Shown here in pieces: positions 1-6,017 of a DNA stretch of 9,864 nt. The stretch lies in assembly GCA_025936195.1 (NCBI GenBank), contig JAICTW010000043.1:1-9864 (forward strand), given 5' to 3'. The position numbers were made by a program, and so were the translations under genes. Each line of letters opens with the position of its first letter. Position 1 is the stretch's first letter. This stretch comes from Flavisolibacter sp. (GTDB lineage Bacteria; Bacteroidota; Bacteroidia; Chitinophagales; Chitinophagaceae). A model generated the notes under the pieces. The model made no database searches. It had not been told where the DNA came from and saw only the letters and a list, made by a program, of their open reading frames with translations.

Positions 1-122
1 AGCCAATCCTGCGGATGTTGCAGCGCAAAATCGGGCGGCAGTTTGCCGCCGGCTACAGGCAACGTGTCATCGATCACGCCATGCGCATAACTGGAACTCG
101 CCTGGCCGGCGATGTGACCGGT
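1..122. other. GC-rich edge segment, possible foreign or chimeric DNA
   Basis: Roughly 62% of the first 120 bases are G or C, against about 37-42% in the following kilobases, and the change is abrupt near 120-137. The symporter frame crosses it and stops at 74-76, giving a tail of about 15 residues rich in Arg, Pro and Val. A different minus-strand frame is open from 161 to the window edge and reads GHIAGQASSSYAHG and then DDTLPVAGGKLPPDF, with about two thirds of codons ending in G or C. A plus-strand frame (3 to about 164) is also open, but it is Arg-rich and may be only the shadow. I do not recognise either peptide. The segment may be an assembly chimera, a recent insertion boundary or simply a divergent gene end; the sequence alone cannot decide. 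Confidence 0.6.
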
Positions 123-1621
123 TTTGATATCAACAACAATCCAAGGAAGGTAAGTATGCCGTTATAGATGAGCAATTCATAACCAATTTTGAAGCTTCCG
201 AAAAACGTAGCGGATGTTTGCTTGATACCATTGATCCATTCGCCCAACTTTAATTGTTTTTGCCACCATTCGATGTTGTTCACAAAATCAATTCCCAAAA
301 TAATTAATGGTGCAGCCAGACATACATATAAAACAAGACTGTCATTGACCTTTCTTTTGCTTAAAATACCAAAAGCAAATAATCCTAACAGCGGTCCGTA
401 AGTGAAACCGGCCACCTTTAAAATAATATCAATAATGGATTTATTATTCACCCATTTAAAACCCATTACAATCAAAAAGAAAACAAGAGCAAATGTGAAG
501 TGGACAATCATCCGTTTTCTTTTCTTTTGCTTTTCAGTGAGATCATCCCGTTTTTTCATTCCTAAAATGTCAATGCAGTAAGAAGAGGTCAATGCCGTTA
601 AAGCACCATCTGCACTTGGAAAAAGAGCGGAAATCAAACCAATAATAAAAATGATAGAAATGGCTTTCGGCAAATAAAACAATGCCACTGTTGGAAACAG
701 ATCATCACCTTTTGCAGCAATGTGATTGGTTTGCGCATAAAAATACAAAACGCCTCCGAGCAACAGAAACAAGAAATTCACAATCGCCATGATCACACTA
801 AAGGTCATTACGTTCTTCTGAGAATCTTTGAGTGTGCGAACACTGATGTTCTTTTGCATCATCTCCTGGTCAAGGCCGGTCATTCCCACTGTTATAAAAA
901 TTCCACCAATGATTTCTTTTAGAAAGAAGTGTGGCGAGTTCACATCAGGGTTAAAAATATTCGTCAATCCATTTGCTTTCAAATCATGCAAAGTTGAGCC
1001 AACAGTGTGTCCCATATTATTCAGTATGAAAAATATGCAAACGATCAATCCTAACAACATGAAAGTAGTTTGTAAGGTATCGGTAAACACAATGGTCTTT
1101 ACGCCTCCTTCAAACGTGTATAAAATAATCATCAGCAGAATAACAAATGTTGAAACTGCAAAAGGAATATTCATATCCTTCAGAATAAAAATCTGCAGCA
1201 CGTTAATTACAAGATACAATCGGGCTGTGGCACCAAGCACCCGGGAGATAATAAAGAATAAGGAGCCCGTTTTATGCGACACTGTTCCAAAACGATGATC
1301 GAGATAATTGTAAATGGAGGTCAGTTTCAAACGGTAATACAAAGGCAGCAAAACATAGGCAATGATGATGTACCCTAAAAAATAACCAATCACCACCTGA
1401 AAATAGGCAAAGGCAGAAGAACCAACGGTGCCGGGCACACTCACAAAAGTTACACCGCTTAGTGATGTGCCGATCATTCCAAAAGCAACGAGCATCCAGT
1501 TGGAATTACGATTGCCAATAAAAAACGATTCATTATTGGAATTGCGCGAAGTAAAATACGCTACAACAAGCAGTAAAATAAAATAGGCAATAACAAAGGT
1601 TAAGAGCAATCCGGCTGACAT
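74..1621 (-). CDS. Sodium:solute symporter (SSS/SLC5 family)
   Basis: Predicted inner-membrane Na+-coupled transporter of 515 residues with about 13 hydrophobic helices; the substrate cannot be told from sequence. Family marks are GRNSNW with GTSLSGVTF near residues 37-59 (first, broken helix), GGVKTIVFTDTLQ at 172-184 (the SSF signature region), LDQEMMQKN at 250-258, and SALFPSADGALTALTSSY at 331-348, the helix that carries Na+-site Ser/Thr residues in characterised members. The ATG at 1621 is chosen because helix 1 follows directly. The longer frame begins at a GTG (1654) inside a repeat cluster and would add 11 unconvincing residues. Helix 13 ends about residue 499 (LLLIS); the remaining 15 residues lie in the GC-rich edge segment and may not be native. 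It is divergent from the LOG gene. Family assignment is firm, substrate unknown. Confidence 0.9.
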   Translation of the reverse strand: MSAGLLLTFVIAYFILLLVVAYFTSRNSNNESFFIGNRNSNWMLVAFGMIGTSLSGVTFVSVPGTVGSSAFAYFQVVIGYFLGYIIIAYVLLPLYYRLKLTSIYNYLDHRFGTVSHKTGSLFFIISRVLGATARLYLVINVLQIFILKDMNIPFAVSTFVILLMIILYTFEGGVKTIVFTDTLQTTFMLLGLIVCIFFILNNMGHTVGSTLHDLKANGLTNIFNPDVNSPHFFLKEIIGGIFITVGMTGLDQEMMQKNISVRTLKDSQKNVMTFSVIMAIVNFLFLLLGGVLYFYAQTNHIAAKGDDLFPTVALFYLPKAISIIFIIGLISALFPSADGALTALTSSYCIDILGMKKRDDLTEKQKKRKRMIVHFTFALVFFLIVMGFKWVNNKSIIDIILKVAGFTYGPLLGLFAFGILSKRKVNDSLVLYVCLAAPLIILGIDFVNNIEWWQKQLKLGEWINGIKQTSATFFGSFKIGYELLIYNGILTFLGLLLISKPVTSPARRVPVMRMA

Positions 1622-1631
1622 AAATTTATTT

Positions 1632-1702
1632 TTGATTACACAAATGAAAAGCACGAATTACACGAATTGATTACGCAGACCGGTCAATTAGGATATTCGT
1701 GC
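1632..1702. repeat. Short direct and inverted repeat cluster in the symporter leader
   Basis: Three near-copies of an 11-mer lie in one orientation: TTGATTACACA (1632-1642), CGAATTACACG (1654-1664) and TTGATTACGCA (1668-1678). CACGAATT is also tandemly repeated (1652-1659 and 1661-1668). GCACGAAT (1651-1658) has a perfect inverted copy ATTCGTGC (1695-1702), with AATTGA/TCAATT (1665-1670, 1684-1689) nested inside, so the transcript could fold into an imperfect long hairpin. GATTACACGGATTACGC-like strings of this kind occur as dispersed intergenic repeats in several bacterial groups, from general memory and not searched here. An operator or leader structure for the symporter is the alternative. 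Confidence 0.5.
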
Positions 1703-1731
1703 AATAAACCTTCAGGCACATAGTAATTTAT

Positions 1732-1739
1732 CAAAGATA
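1732..1739 (-). promoter_or_regulatory. Candidate Bacteroidota -7 box for the symporter
   Basis: The minus strand reads TATCTTTG here, a perfect match to the TAnnTTTG -7 consensus of Bacteroidota primary promoters. Transcription would start near 1726 and give a leader of about 105 nt that includes the repeat cluster. No TTTG or TTG is seen at the expected -33 spacing, so this is only a candidate. Confidence 0.35.
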
Positions 1740-1788
1740 ATTTTTGAAGGCTAAAAAAATTATTTCCTTTTGCTTTGCGAACTATATC

Positions 1789-2328
1789 ATGAAAAAGATT
1801 AACAAGCTGGCCATATTCTGCGGATCAAAAACGGGCAACAATAATTTGTATAAGCAGCATGCACTGGAATTAGCAACATTGATGGCTGAAAATAAAATTG
1901 AATTGGTTTATGGCGGCGGAAGAAAAGGCATTATGGGAATTGTTGCCGATACTGTAATGGGAAAAGGCGGCATTGTAAGAGGTGTGATCCCGCAAATTCT
2001 GGTGGGATGGGAACATCAGCACGAAGGCATCAGCGAATTATTCGTTGTGGAAGATATGCATGTTCGCAAAAGAAAAATGTATGAGCTGTGTGATGGTGTA
2101 GTGATCCTTCCCGGAGGTTTTGGAACGCTGGATGAATTATTTGAAACCTTAACATGGAACCAATTGTCCATTCATGATAAAAAAGTTTTTATTTTAAACA
2201 CAGCTGGATTTTACAATCATCTTCTTCAGCATTTAGAATTTTTAAACGAAGAAGGATTTTTGTGGAATGATTTGAAAGGCCTGCTGGTAGTTTTAAAGGA
2301 ACCAAAAGAATTATTAGATCACCTCTGA
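1789..2328 (+). CDS. LOG-family protein (nucleoside-5'-monophosphate phosphoribohydrolase type)
   Basis: Cytoplasmic Rossmann-fold protein of 179 residues, a normal length for the LOG/TIGR00730 family. Characterised members cleave the N-glycosidic bond of cytokinin riboside 5'-monophosphates or of AMP, releasing the base and ribose 5-phosphate. Visible motifs are IFCGS at residues 9-13, VYGGGRKGIMG at 40-50, MHVRKRKM at 90-97 (the family's catalytic Arg region, R93 here) and PGGFGTLDELFE at 108-119, the PGGxGTxxE signature with E116. The key residues look intact. The ATG at 1789 is preferred over an upstream in-frame TTG at 1744 because the first beta strand of the fold begins only a few residues after it. 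It is the only plus-strand gene, and its TGA lies 3 bp from the stop of the opposing gene. The physiological substrate is not knowable from sequence, and cytokinin production should not be assumed. Confidence 0.93.
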   Translation: MKKINKLAIFCGSKTGNNNLYKQHALELATLMAENKIELVYGGGRKGIMGIVADTVMGKGGIVRGVIPQILVGWEHQHEGISELFVVEDMHVRKRKMYELCDGVVILPGGFGTLDELFETLTWNQLSIHDKKVFILNTAGFYNHLLQHLEFLNEEGFLWNDLKGLLVVLKEPKELLDHL

Positions 2329-2331
2329 AGA

Positions 2332-2952
2332 TCATCTGTTCCCATGTCCCTGAAATAAAGGAACATTAAATCCTGCACGAATGATTGGAATAGCACGACT
2401 CAAATTATCCTTGTAAGGAGAATTGATATCATTTCCAACATCGAATAATATAGCAAGGTAAGCGTAAGGAGATTTTTGATTTGGGTCTCTTCCGGTAGTA
2501 TAACCGCCGCCAATTAAAAAGCTATTACCGGATATTTTTTGTATTTCACTAATACCTCCGGAACCCGGCGTAGGAATGTATTTGGATTTGATCCAATTGT
2601 GTTCCACCTGTGCCTGTGCAAAAAGAAAGCGTACCGGAAATAATCTTGCGAACGCGCCACCACCGTAAACAGTTTGGCGAAGCTTATCACCAGATCCATA
2701 ATAACTGTAATCTTTAAAGGAACTATAAGTGTAATTGGCCACCAAACCCAGATCAGCCCATTTAGTTAAGCTGTATCCAAACACAGGATTGCCGCCTACC
2801 AAAAAAGCTCCGTTGAAAAAAGAAAGAGAAACACTTCCACCGGTAAAGAAAGTTTCTTTCTTAAAACCTTCCTTCTCTTCATCGTTCTGTTGAGCAAATA
2901 AAAGCTGCGCAGAAAGCAATACACACACCAAAAGTAAAATGCGGTTCTTCAT
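2332..2952 (-). CDS. Small predicted outer-membrane beta-barrel protein
   Basis: Protein of 206 residues with a clear signal peptide (charged KNR, hydrophobic core, probable cleavage after LLFAQ around residue 21), then a short acidic/lysine linker (NDEEKEGFKKE). The rest is alternating hydrophobic/aromatic strands with Gly- and Tyr-rich turns (FFTGGSVSLSFF, LGLVANYTYSSF, YGGGAFARLFPVRFLFAQAQVEHNW, FLIGGGYTTG, YAYLAILFDVG, IPIIRAGFNVPLF), the pattern of an eight- to ten-stranded outer-membrane barrel. No enzymatic motif is seen. It resembles the many small porin-like barrel proteins of Bacteroidota; its function is unknown. The ATG at 2952 is fixed by the signal peptide. The gene lies 88 bp downstream of the four-helix membrane protein and converges on the LOG gene with a 3-bp gap, so no separate terminator fits between their stops. 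Confidence 0.85.
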   Translation of the reverse strand: MKNRILLLVCVLLSAQLLFAQQNDEEKEGFKKETFFTGGSVSLSFFNGAFLVGGNPVFGYSLTKWADLGLVANYTYSSFKDYSYYGSGDKLRQTVYGGGAFARLFPVRFLFAQAQVEHNWIKSKYIPTPGSGGISEIQKISGNSFLIGGGYTTGRDPNQKSPYAYLAILFDVGNDINSPYKDNLSRAIPIIRAGFNVPLFQGHGNR

Positions 2953-2966
2953 TTATTTTCAAATTT

Positions 2967-2974
2967 CAAATCTA
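2967..2974 (-). promoter_or_regulatory. Weak candidate -7 box before the beta-barrel gene
   Basis: The minus strand reads TAGATTTG, matching TAnnTTTG, and lies 14 nt before the ATG at 2952, so any leader would be under 10 nt. No -33 TTTG is found at normal spacing. The surrounding 88-bp gap is very AT-rich, where chance matches are common. Confidence 0.25.
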
Positions 2975-3040
2975 ACGGCATCAAACGCAAATTATTTTTT
3001 AGGAAAACAATTTAGCAAAAAATCAACAAGATCCTTTCTA

Positions 3041-3499
3041 TCAAAATGTACCAGAGTTAACAATCGATTCCATTCTTTGCCGGGTTGGAAATTTTAAAAG
3101 CATTTCAATCAATCCTATCGCCGCCGGAAGAAAAAACAGGAAGTTTCCAAAACAAAGGAAAAGCAGGATGCTGAGGATGGCTGGAAATTCACATAGTGCC
3201 ATGTGCGTTATAGTAATGGCCCGGAAAAGGTCAAGCTTTTCTTTGCCGGACTGATTTCTTTCCATCAGGTTGCTGATACGCCTGGAGTAAACAAGTCTTG
3301 CTCCAAGGATAACTATAACTGCTATCAAAAAAAGAGCGGTAAAAAGGGTAGTTTCTAAGTTTTTATCTTCAATGAAAGCACCTTCCGCAAAATGGATGAT
3401 AATGGAAACAGCAGCAAACAGTAACACACCCCCGATTAACGCCTTTGTTAAAACAGCAAGTGCTTTATAATCGGAGGTATGGTCTGTTCCTGAATTCAT
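3041..3499 (-). CDS. Hypothetical four-helix integral membrane protein
   Basis: Unrecognised 152-residue protein. Four hydrophobic segments are evident: about residues 15-37 (LTKALIGGVLLFAAVSIII), 50-71 (TLFTALFLIAVIVILGARLVY), 95-116 (ITITHMALCEFPAILSILLF) and 118-136 (GNFLFFLPAAIGLIEMLL). A positively charged loop (SRRISNLMERNQSGKEK) joins helices 2 and 3, and a basic tail (KFPTRQRMESIV) follows helix 4. By the positive-inside rule both would face the cytoplasm, with N- and C-termini inside. Its ATG overlaps the stop of the upstream FAD oxidoreductase as TAATG, so translational coupling is likely. A role as membrane partner of that enzyme is only a contextual guess. No catalytic or metal-binding motif is visible. 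Confidence 0.8.
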   Translation of the reverse strand: MNSGTDHTSDYKALAVLTKALIGGVLLFAAVSIIIHFAEGAFIEDKNLETTLFTALFLIAVIVILGARLVYSRRISNLMERNQSGKEKLDLFRAITITHMALCEFPAILSILLFLCFGNFLFFLPAAIGLIEMLLKFPTRQRMESIVNSGTF

Positions 3500-4911
3500 T
3501 AATCGAAAATTTTACCGGCGTTCAAAATGTTGTTGGGATCGAATATTTTTTTGATCTGCCGCATAAGACGCATTTGTGTTTCATCAAAAACAATGTGCAG
3601 ATATTCTTTCTGAACCAATCCTATTCCGTGTTCACCACTGATGGTGCCGCCCAACTTTTTCACCAGTTGAAAAATTTCAGTAATGCCTTTCTTTAAGGAA
3701 CCATTCCATTGTTCATCGGTAAGATTGCCTTTGATAATATTTACATGCAAATTGCCATCGCCTGCGTGTCCGTAACAAACGGAATGAAATCCATACTTCG
3801 TTCCAATTTCTTTTACACCTTTCAATAAAACAGGCAGTTCTGCTCTTGGCACTACAGTATCTTCTTCTTTATAAATGGAATGTGATTTCACTGCTTCTCC
3901 CACTCTTCTTCTCAGCTTCCACAATTCTGCTTTTTGCTGTGCATCATCAGCAAATAAAATTTCGCCACAATCAAACTGCATTACAATTTCAGAAATGCCT
4001 TCCACTTCTTTCATCATTACGTCCACATCATTGCCATCCACCTCGATTAATAAATGCGCCTGCACATCATCTGCAATGGGAACAATGGAATTGTCCACAA
4101 AACGCATCACCCACTCCAGCGCATCACGCTCCATAAACTCCATAGCACTTGGCGTATAGCCCGCCATAAAAATAGCACTCACGGCAGCACAGGCATTTTC
4201 CGGATTTTTAAAAGGCACCAGCATAATAAGATCATGCTTGGGAAGCGGAATTAATTTCAACACCGCTTTGGTTACAATGCCCAGGGTTCCTTCGCTTCCA
4301 ACAATCAATTGTGTAAGATTATAGCCTGTAGCATTTTTTAAAACATTGGCGCCTGTCCAGATGATTTCGCCGGTTGGCAATACCACTTCCAGGTTCATTA
4401 CATAATCTTTCACCACACCATATTTCACCGCTTTTGGGCCGCCGCTGTTTTCAGAAATATTTCCACCGATCATGCAGGAGCCGCGGCTGCTTGGATCGGG
4501 AGGATAAAACAGTCCCTTTGCTTTTACGGCATCCTGCAAAACTTCAGTGATGACTCCCGGTTCGGTAACCACTTGCAAATTCCTTTCATCAATTTTGATA
4601 ATTTTATTCAATCGCTCAATAGAAAGAAGAACACCCCCAAGATGCGGTAAGGCGCCGCCGCTTAAACCGGTTCCGGCGCCACGGGGCGTAACCGGAATTT
4701 TATATTGATTACAAATCTTCAGAATCGCACTGATCTCTTCGGCACTAGCAGGTTTGATGACTACATCGGGAAGAAAATGCAGGTCTTCCGTTTCATCATG
4801 AGCATAATTGTTCAATACTTCCTCGTCAACGAATACATAGTTATCACCAACAATTTTTTTGAAAGCTTCTATGTGTTCAACAACAAGAGATTTGGGAGCA
4901 GCAGAAATCAT
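3499..4911 (-). CDS. FAD-binding oxidoreductase, GlcD / D-lactate dehydrogenase type
   Basis: Predicted flavoenzyme of 470 residues that oxidises a D-2-hydroxyacid (glycolate, D-lactate or similar) to the 2-oxoacid, passing electrons to the respiratory chain or another acceptor. An N-terminal FAD_binding_4 (PCMH) domain spans about residues 45-220, with PRGAGTGLSGGA (76-87), PPDPSS (137-142), GGNISENSGGP (149-159) and VGSEGTLGI (204-212). A C-terminal FAD-oxidase_C domain follows, with GHAGDGNLHVN (381-391), whose His residues serve the active site or metal in homologues, GEHGIG (426-431) and FDPNNILNAGK (457-467). No signal peptide, membrane helix or Fe-S cysteine cluster is present, and no GlcE/GlcF partner is in the window. 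The length is typical for the family. The gene follows the PorP/SprF gene by 59 bp and overlaps the four-helix protein by one base. Family is certain; exact substrate is not. Confidence 0.94.
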   Translation of the reverse strand: MISAAPKSLVVEHIEAFKKIVGDNYVFVDEEVLNNYAHDETEDLHFLPDVVIKPASAEEISAILKICNQYKIPVTPRGAGTGLSGGALPHLGGVLLSIERLNKIIKIDERNLQVVTEPGVITEVLQDAVKAKGLFYPPDPSSRGSCMIGGNISENSGGPKAVKYGVVKDYVMNLEVVLPTGEIIWTGANVLKNATGYNLTQLIVGSEGTLGIVTKAVLKLIPLPKHDLIMLVPFKNPENACAAVSAIFMAGYTPSAMEFMERDALEWVMRFVDNSIVPIADDVQAHLLIEVDGNDVDVMMKEVEGISEIVMQFDCGEILFADDAQQKAELWKLRRRVGEAVKSHSIYKEEDTVVPRAELPVLLKGVKEIGTKYGFHSVCYGHAGDGNLHVNIIKGNLTDEQWNGSLKKGITEIFQLVKKLGGTISGEHGIGLVQKEYLHIVFDETQMRLMRQIKKIFDPNNILNAGKIFD

Positions 4912-4970
4912 TGATCAATTTATTTCCGTAAAAATCGGCTAAAACCATCAAATGCAAAACCAAAAATTGC

Positions 4971-6005
4971 TCAATAGTTCGTTCTGAATGTTGGACAAGG
5001 CGTGATGCGGTTACCATTTGGATTAATAATGCCTTGTTTTATTAAAGAAAATTCAAAAGCACCACGACTGCTGTTATAATTTTTCAGAGAGGACATGGTA
5101 GCATCATAACTGAAAGAAAATGTATAATCATTCCAGCCAAGGCCAAGCATAGGTATTATGGCTTCTTTGTGCCGGTAATACAAGCCACCAATTAATTGAT
5201 AAGCGCCATCGCCTGAAAGATTGTAATGTGCATTCAATCCACCAACAATTTCCTGAACCTTTGCTTGTGTAGTGTAATAAATGTTTGGATTAATGATCAC
5301 ACGGTCATTCAATTTAAAGCTTCCGTTTAAAAAACCAATGTAGCGGACCGGAACACGATCACTCAGGTCAGAAGAAGTAAAGAAAGATTCGTGTGGCTTG
5401 TTTACGTGATGCGCCGAGAAGCCTCCGTTGATATAAATATTTTCGGTAGGGAAATAGGCATAATTCATTCCCACCTGCATATCTAAATAACCTATGTTAT
5501 TCTGGTCAAGCACAACAGAAGTGGGAAGTTTGCTATCAAAAAATTTTCCGTCAAACTGGTCGGGGAATTTAAGATTGCTTGCATTGATCTGTTTACTGGC
5601 ATAGCCTACATTAAATCCCAAACTTAATAAACTGGAATAACCCATCATTTGATGATAAGCAACCGAACCATAAACTTTTGTAGAAGTAAGGTTTCCGCTG
5701 CCGGCCACGTCTCTCAAAATCACACCACCCAAACCAACCCACCCGTTTTCAATACGGTCTTTCATTATCTGCGCATCGCCAAAAGCACTCATGGTTTTAT
5801 AAGGCACCGTCATTATGGATGACCATTGATTACGGTAATTAATTCCCAGTCTGTAATCTCCATCGGGAATAAAACCTGTATTTGCCGGATTTGTTGTTAA
5901 TGGCGAATTGAAAAATTGCGAGAAATGTAAATCCTGCGCACGGGCACTCACTGTAAGCAATACGCTTACTATAGCAAGCCATCTGTATTTTAAAAAATTT
6001 GTCAA
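4971..6005 (-). CDS. Type IX secretion system membrane protein, PorP/SprF family
   Basis: Outer-membrane beta-barrel protein of 344 residues. A signal peptide (MTNFLKYRWLAIVSVLLTVS, cleavage near ARAQ, residue 24) leads into the family hallmark HFSQFFNSPLTTNPANTG at 27-44 and the following NYRNQWSSI. Alternating amphipathic strands run to the end and the length is normal. In Flavobacterium johnsoniae, SprF is needed for surface display of the adhesin SprB, and PorP/SprF-like proteins are commonly encoded next to T9SS type B cargo. Here it lies 11 bp downstream of exactly such a cargo gene, so it probably serves that protein. The start codon is TTG at 6003-6005: no ATG occurs between the preceding in-frame stop and the mature protein, and a good Shine-Dalgarno sequence sits 6 nt upstream. 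This is an accessory T9SS protein, not part of the core motor or translocon. Confidence 0.93.
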   Translation of the reverse strand: MTNFLKYRWLAIVSVLLTVSARAQDLHFSQFFNSPLTTNPANTGFIPDGDYRLGINYRNQWSSIMTVPYKTMSAFGDAQIMKDRIENGWVGLGGVILRDVAGSGNLTSTKVYGSVAYHQMMGYSSLLSLGFNVGYASKQINASNLKFPDQFDGKFFDSKLPTSVVLDQNNIGYLDMQVGMNYAYFPTENIYINGGFSAHHVNKPHESFFTSSDLSDRVPVRYIGFLNGSFKLNDRVIINPNIYYTTQAKVQEIVGGLNAHYNLSGDGAYQLIGGLYYRHKEAIIPMLGLGWNDYTFSFSYDATMSSLKNYNSSRGAFEFSLIKQGIINPNGNRITPCPTFRTNY

Positions 6006-6011
6006 AGTATT

Positions 6012-6017
6012 CTCCTC
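6012..6017 (-). promoter_or_regulatory. Strong Shine-Dalgarno site for the TTG-started PorP/SprF gene
   Basis: The minus strand reads GAGGAG, 6 nt before the TTG. Its first G is the last base of the TAG stop of the upstream secreted-protein gene. Such a site is uncommon in Bacteroidota, where Shine-Dalgarno sequences are usually weak. It supports both the TTG start and coupled translation with the cargo gene. Confidence 0.75.

Noticed and set aside
828..1298. 156-residue open frame on the plus strand inside the symporter gene
   Set aside because: Antisense shadow of a well-supported transporter, with no domain, signal or plausible start context; the same holds for the other short frames inside the large genes, such as 3846-4159, 6071-6409 and 8650-9058.
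1744..1788. Upstream TTG extension of the LOG gene (15 extra residues)
   Set aside because: The ATG at 1789 starts right before the first conserved strand; the extension is Lys/Ile/Phe-rich, does not match family N-termini and overlaps the divergent promoter region.
3005..3040. Terminator after the four-helix protein (GATC-TTGTT-GAT followed by a T run on the minus strand)
   Set aside because: The stem is only about 3 bp and AT-rich; this is not a credible intrinsic terminator.
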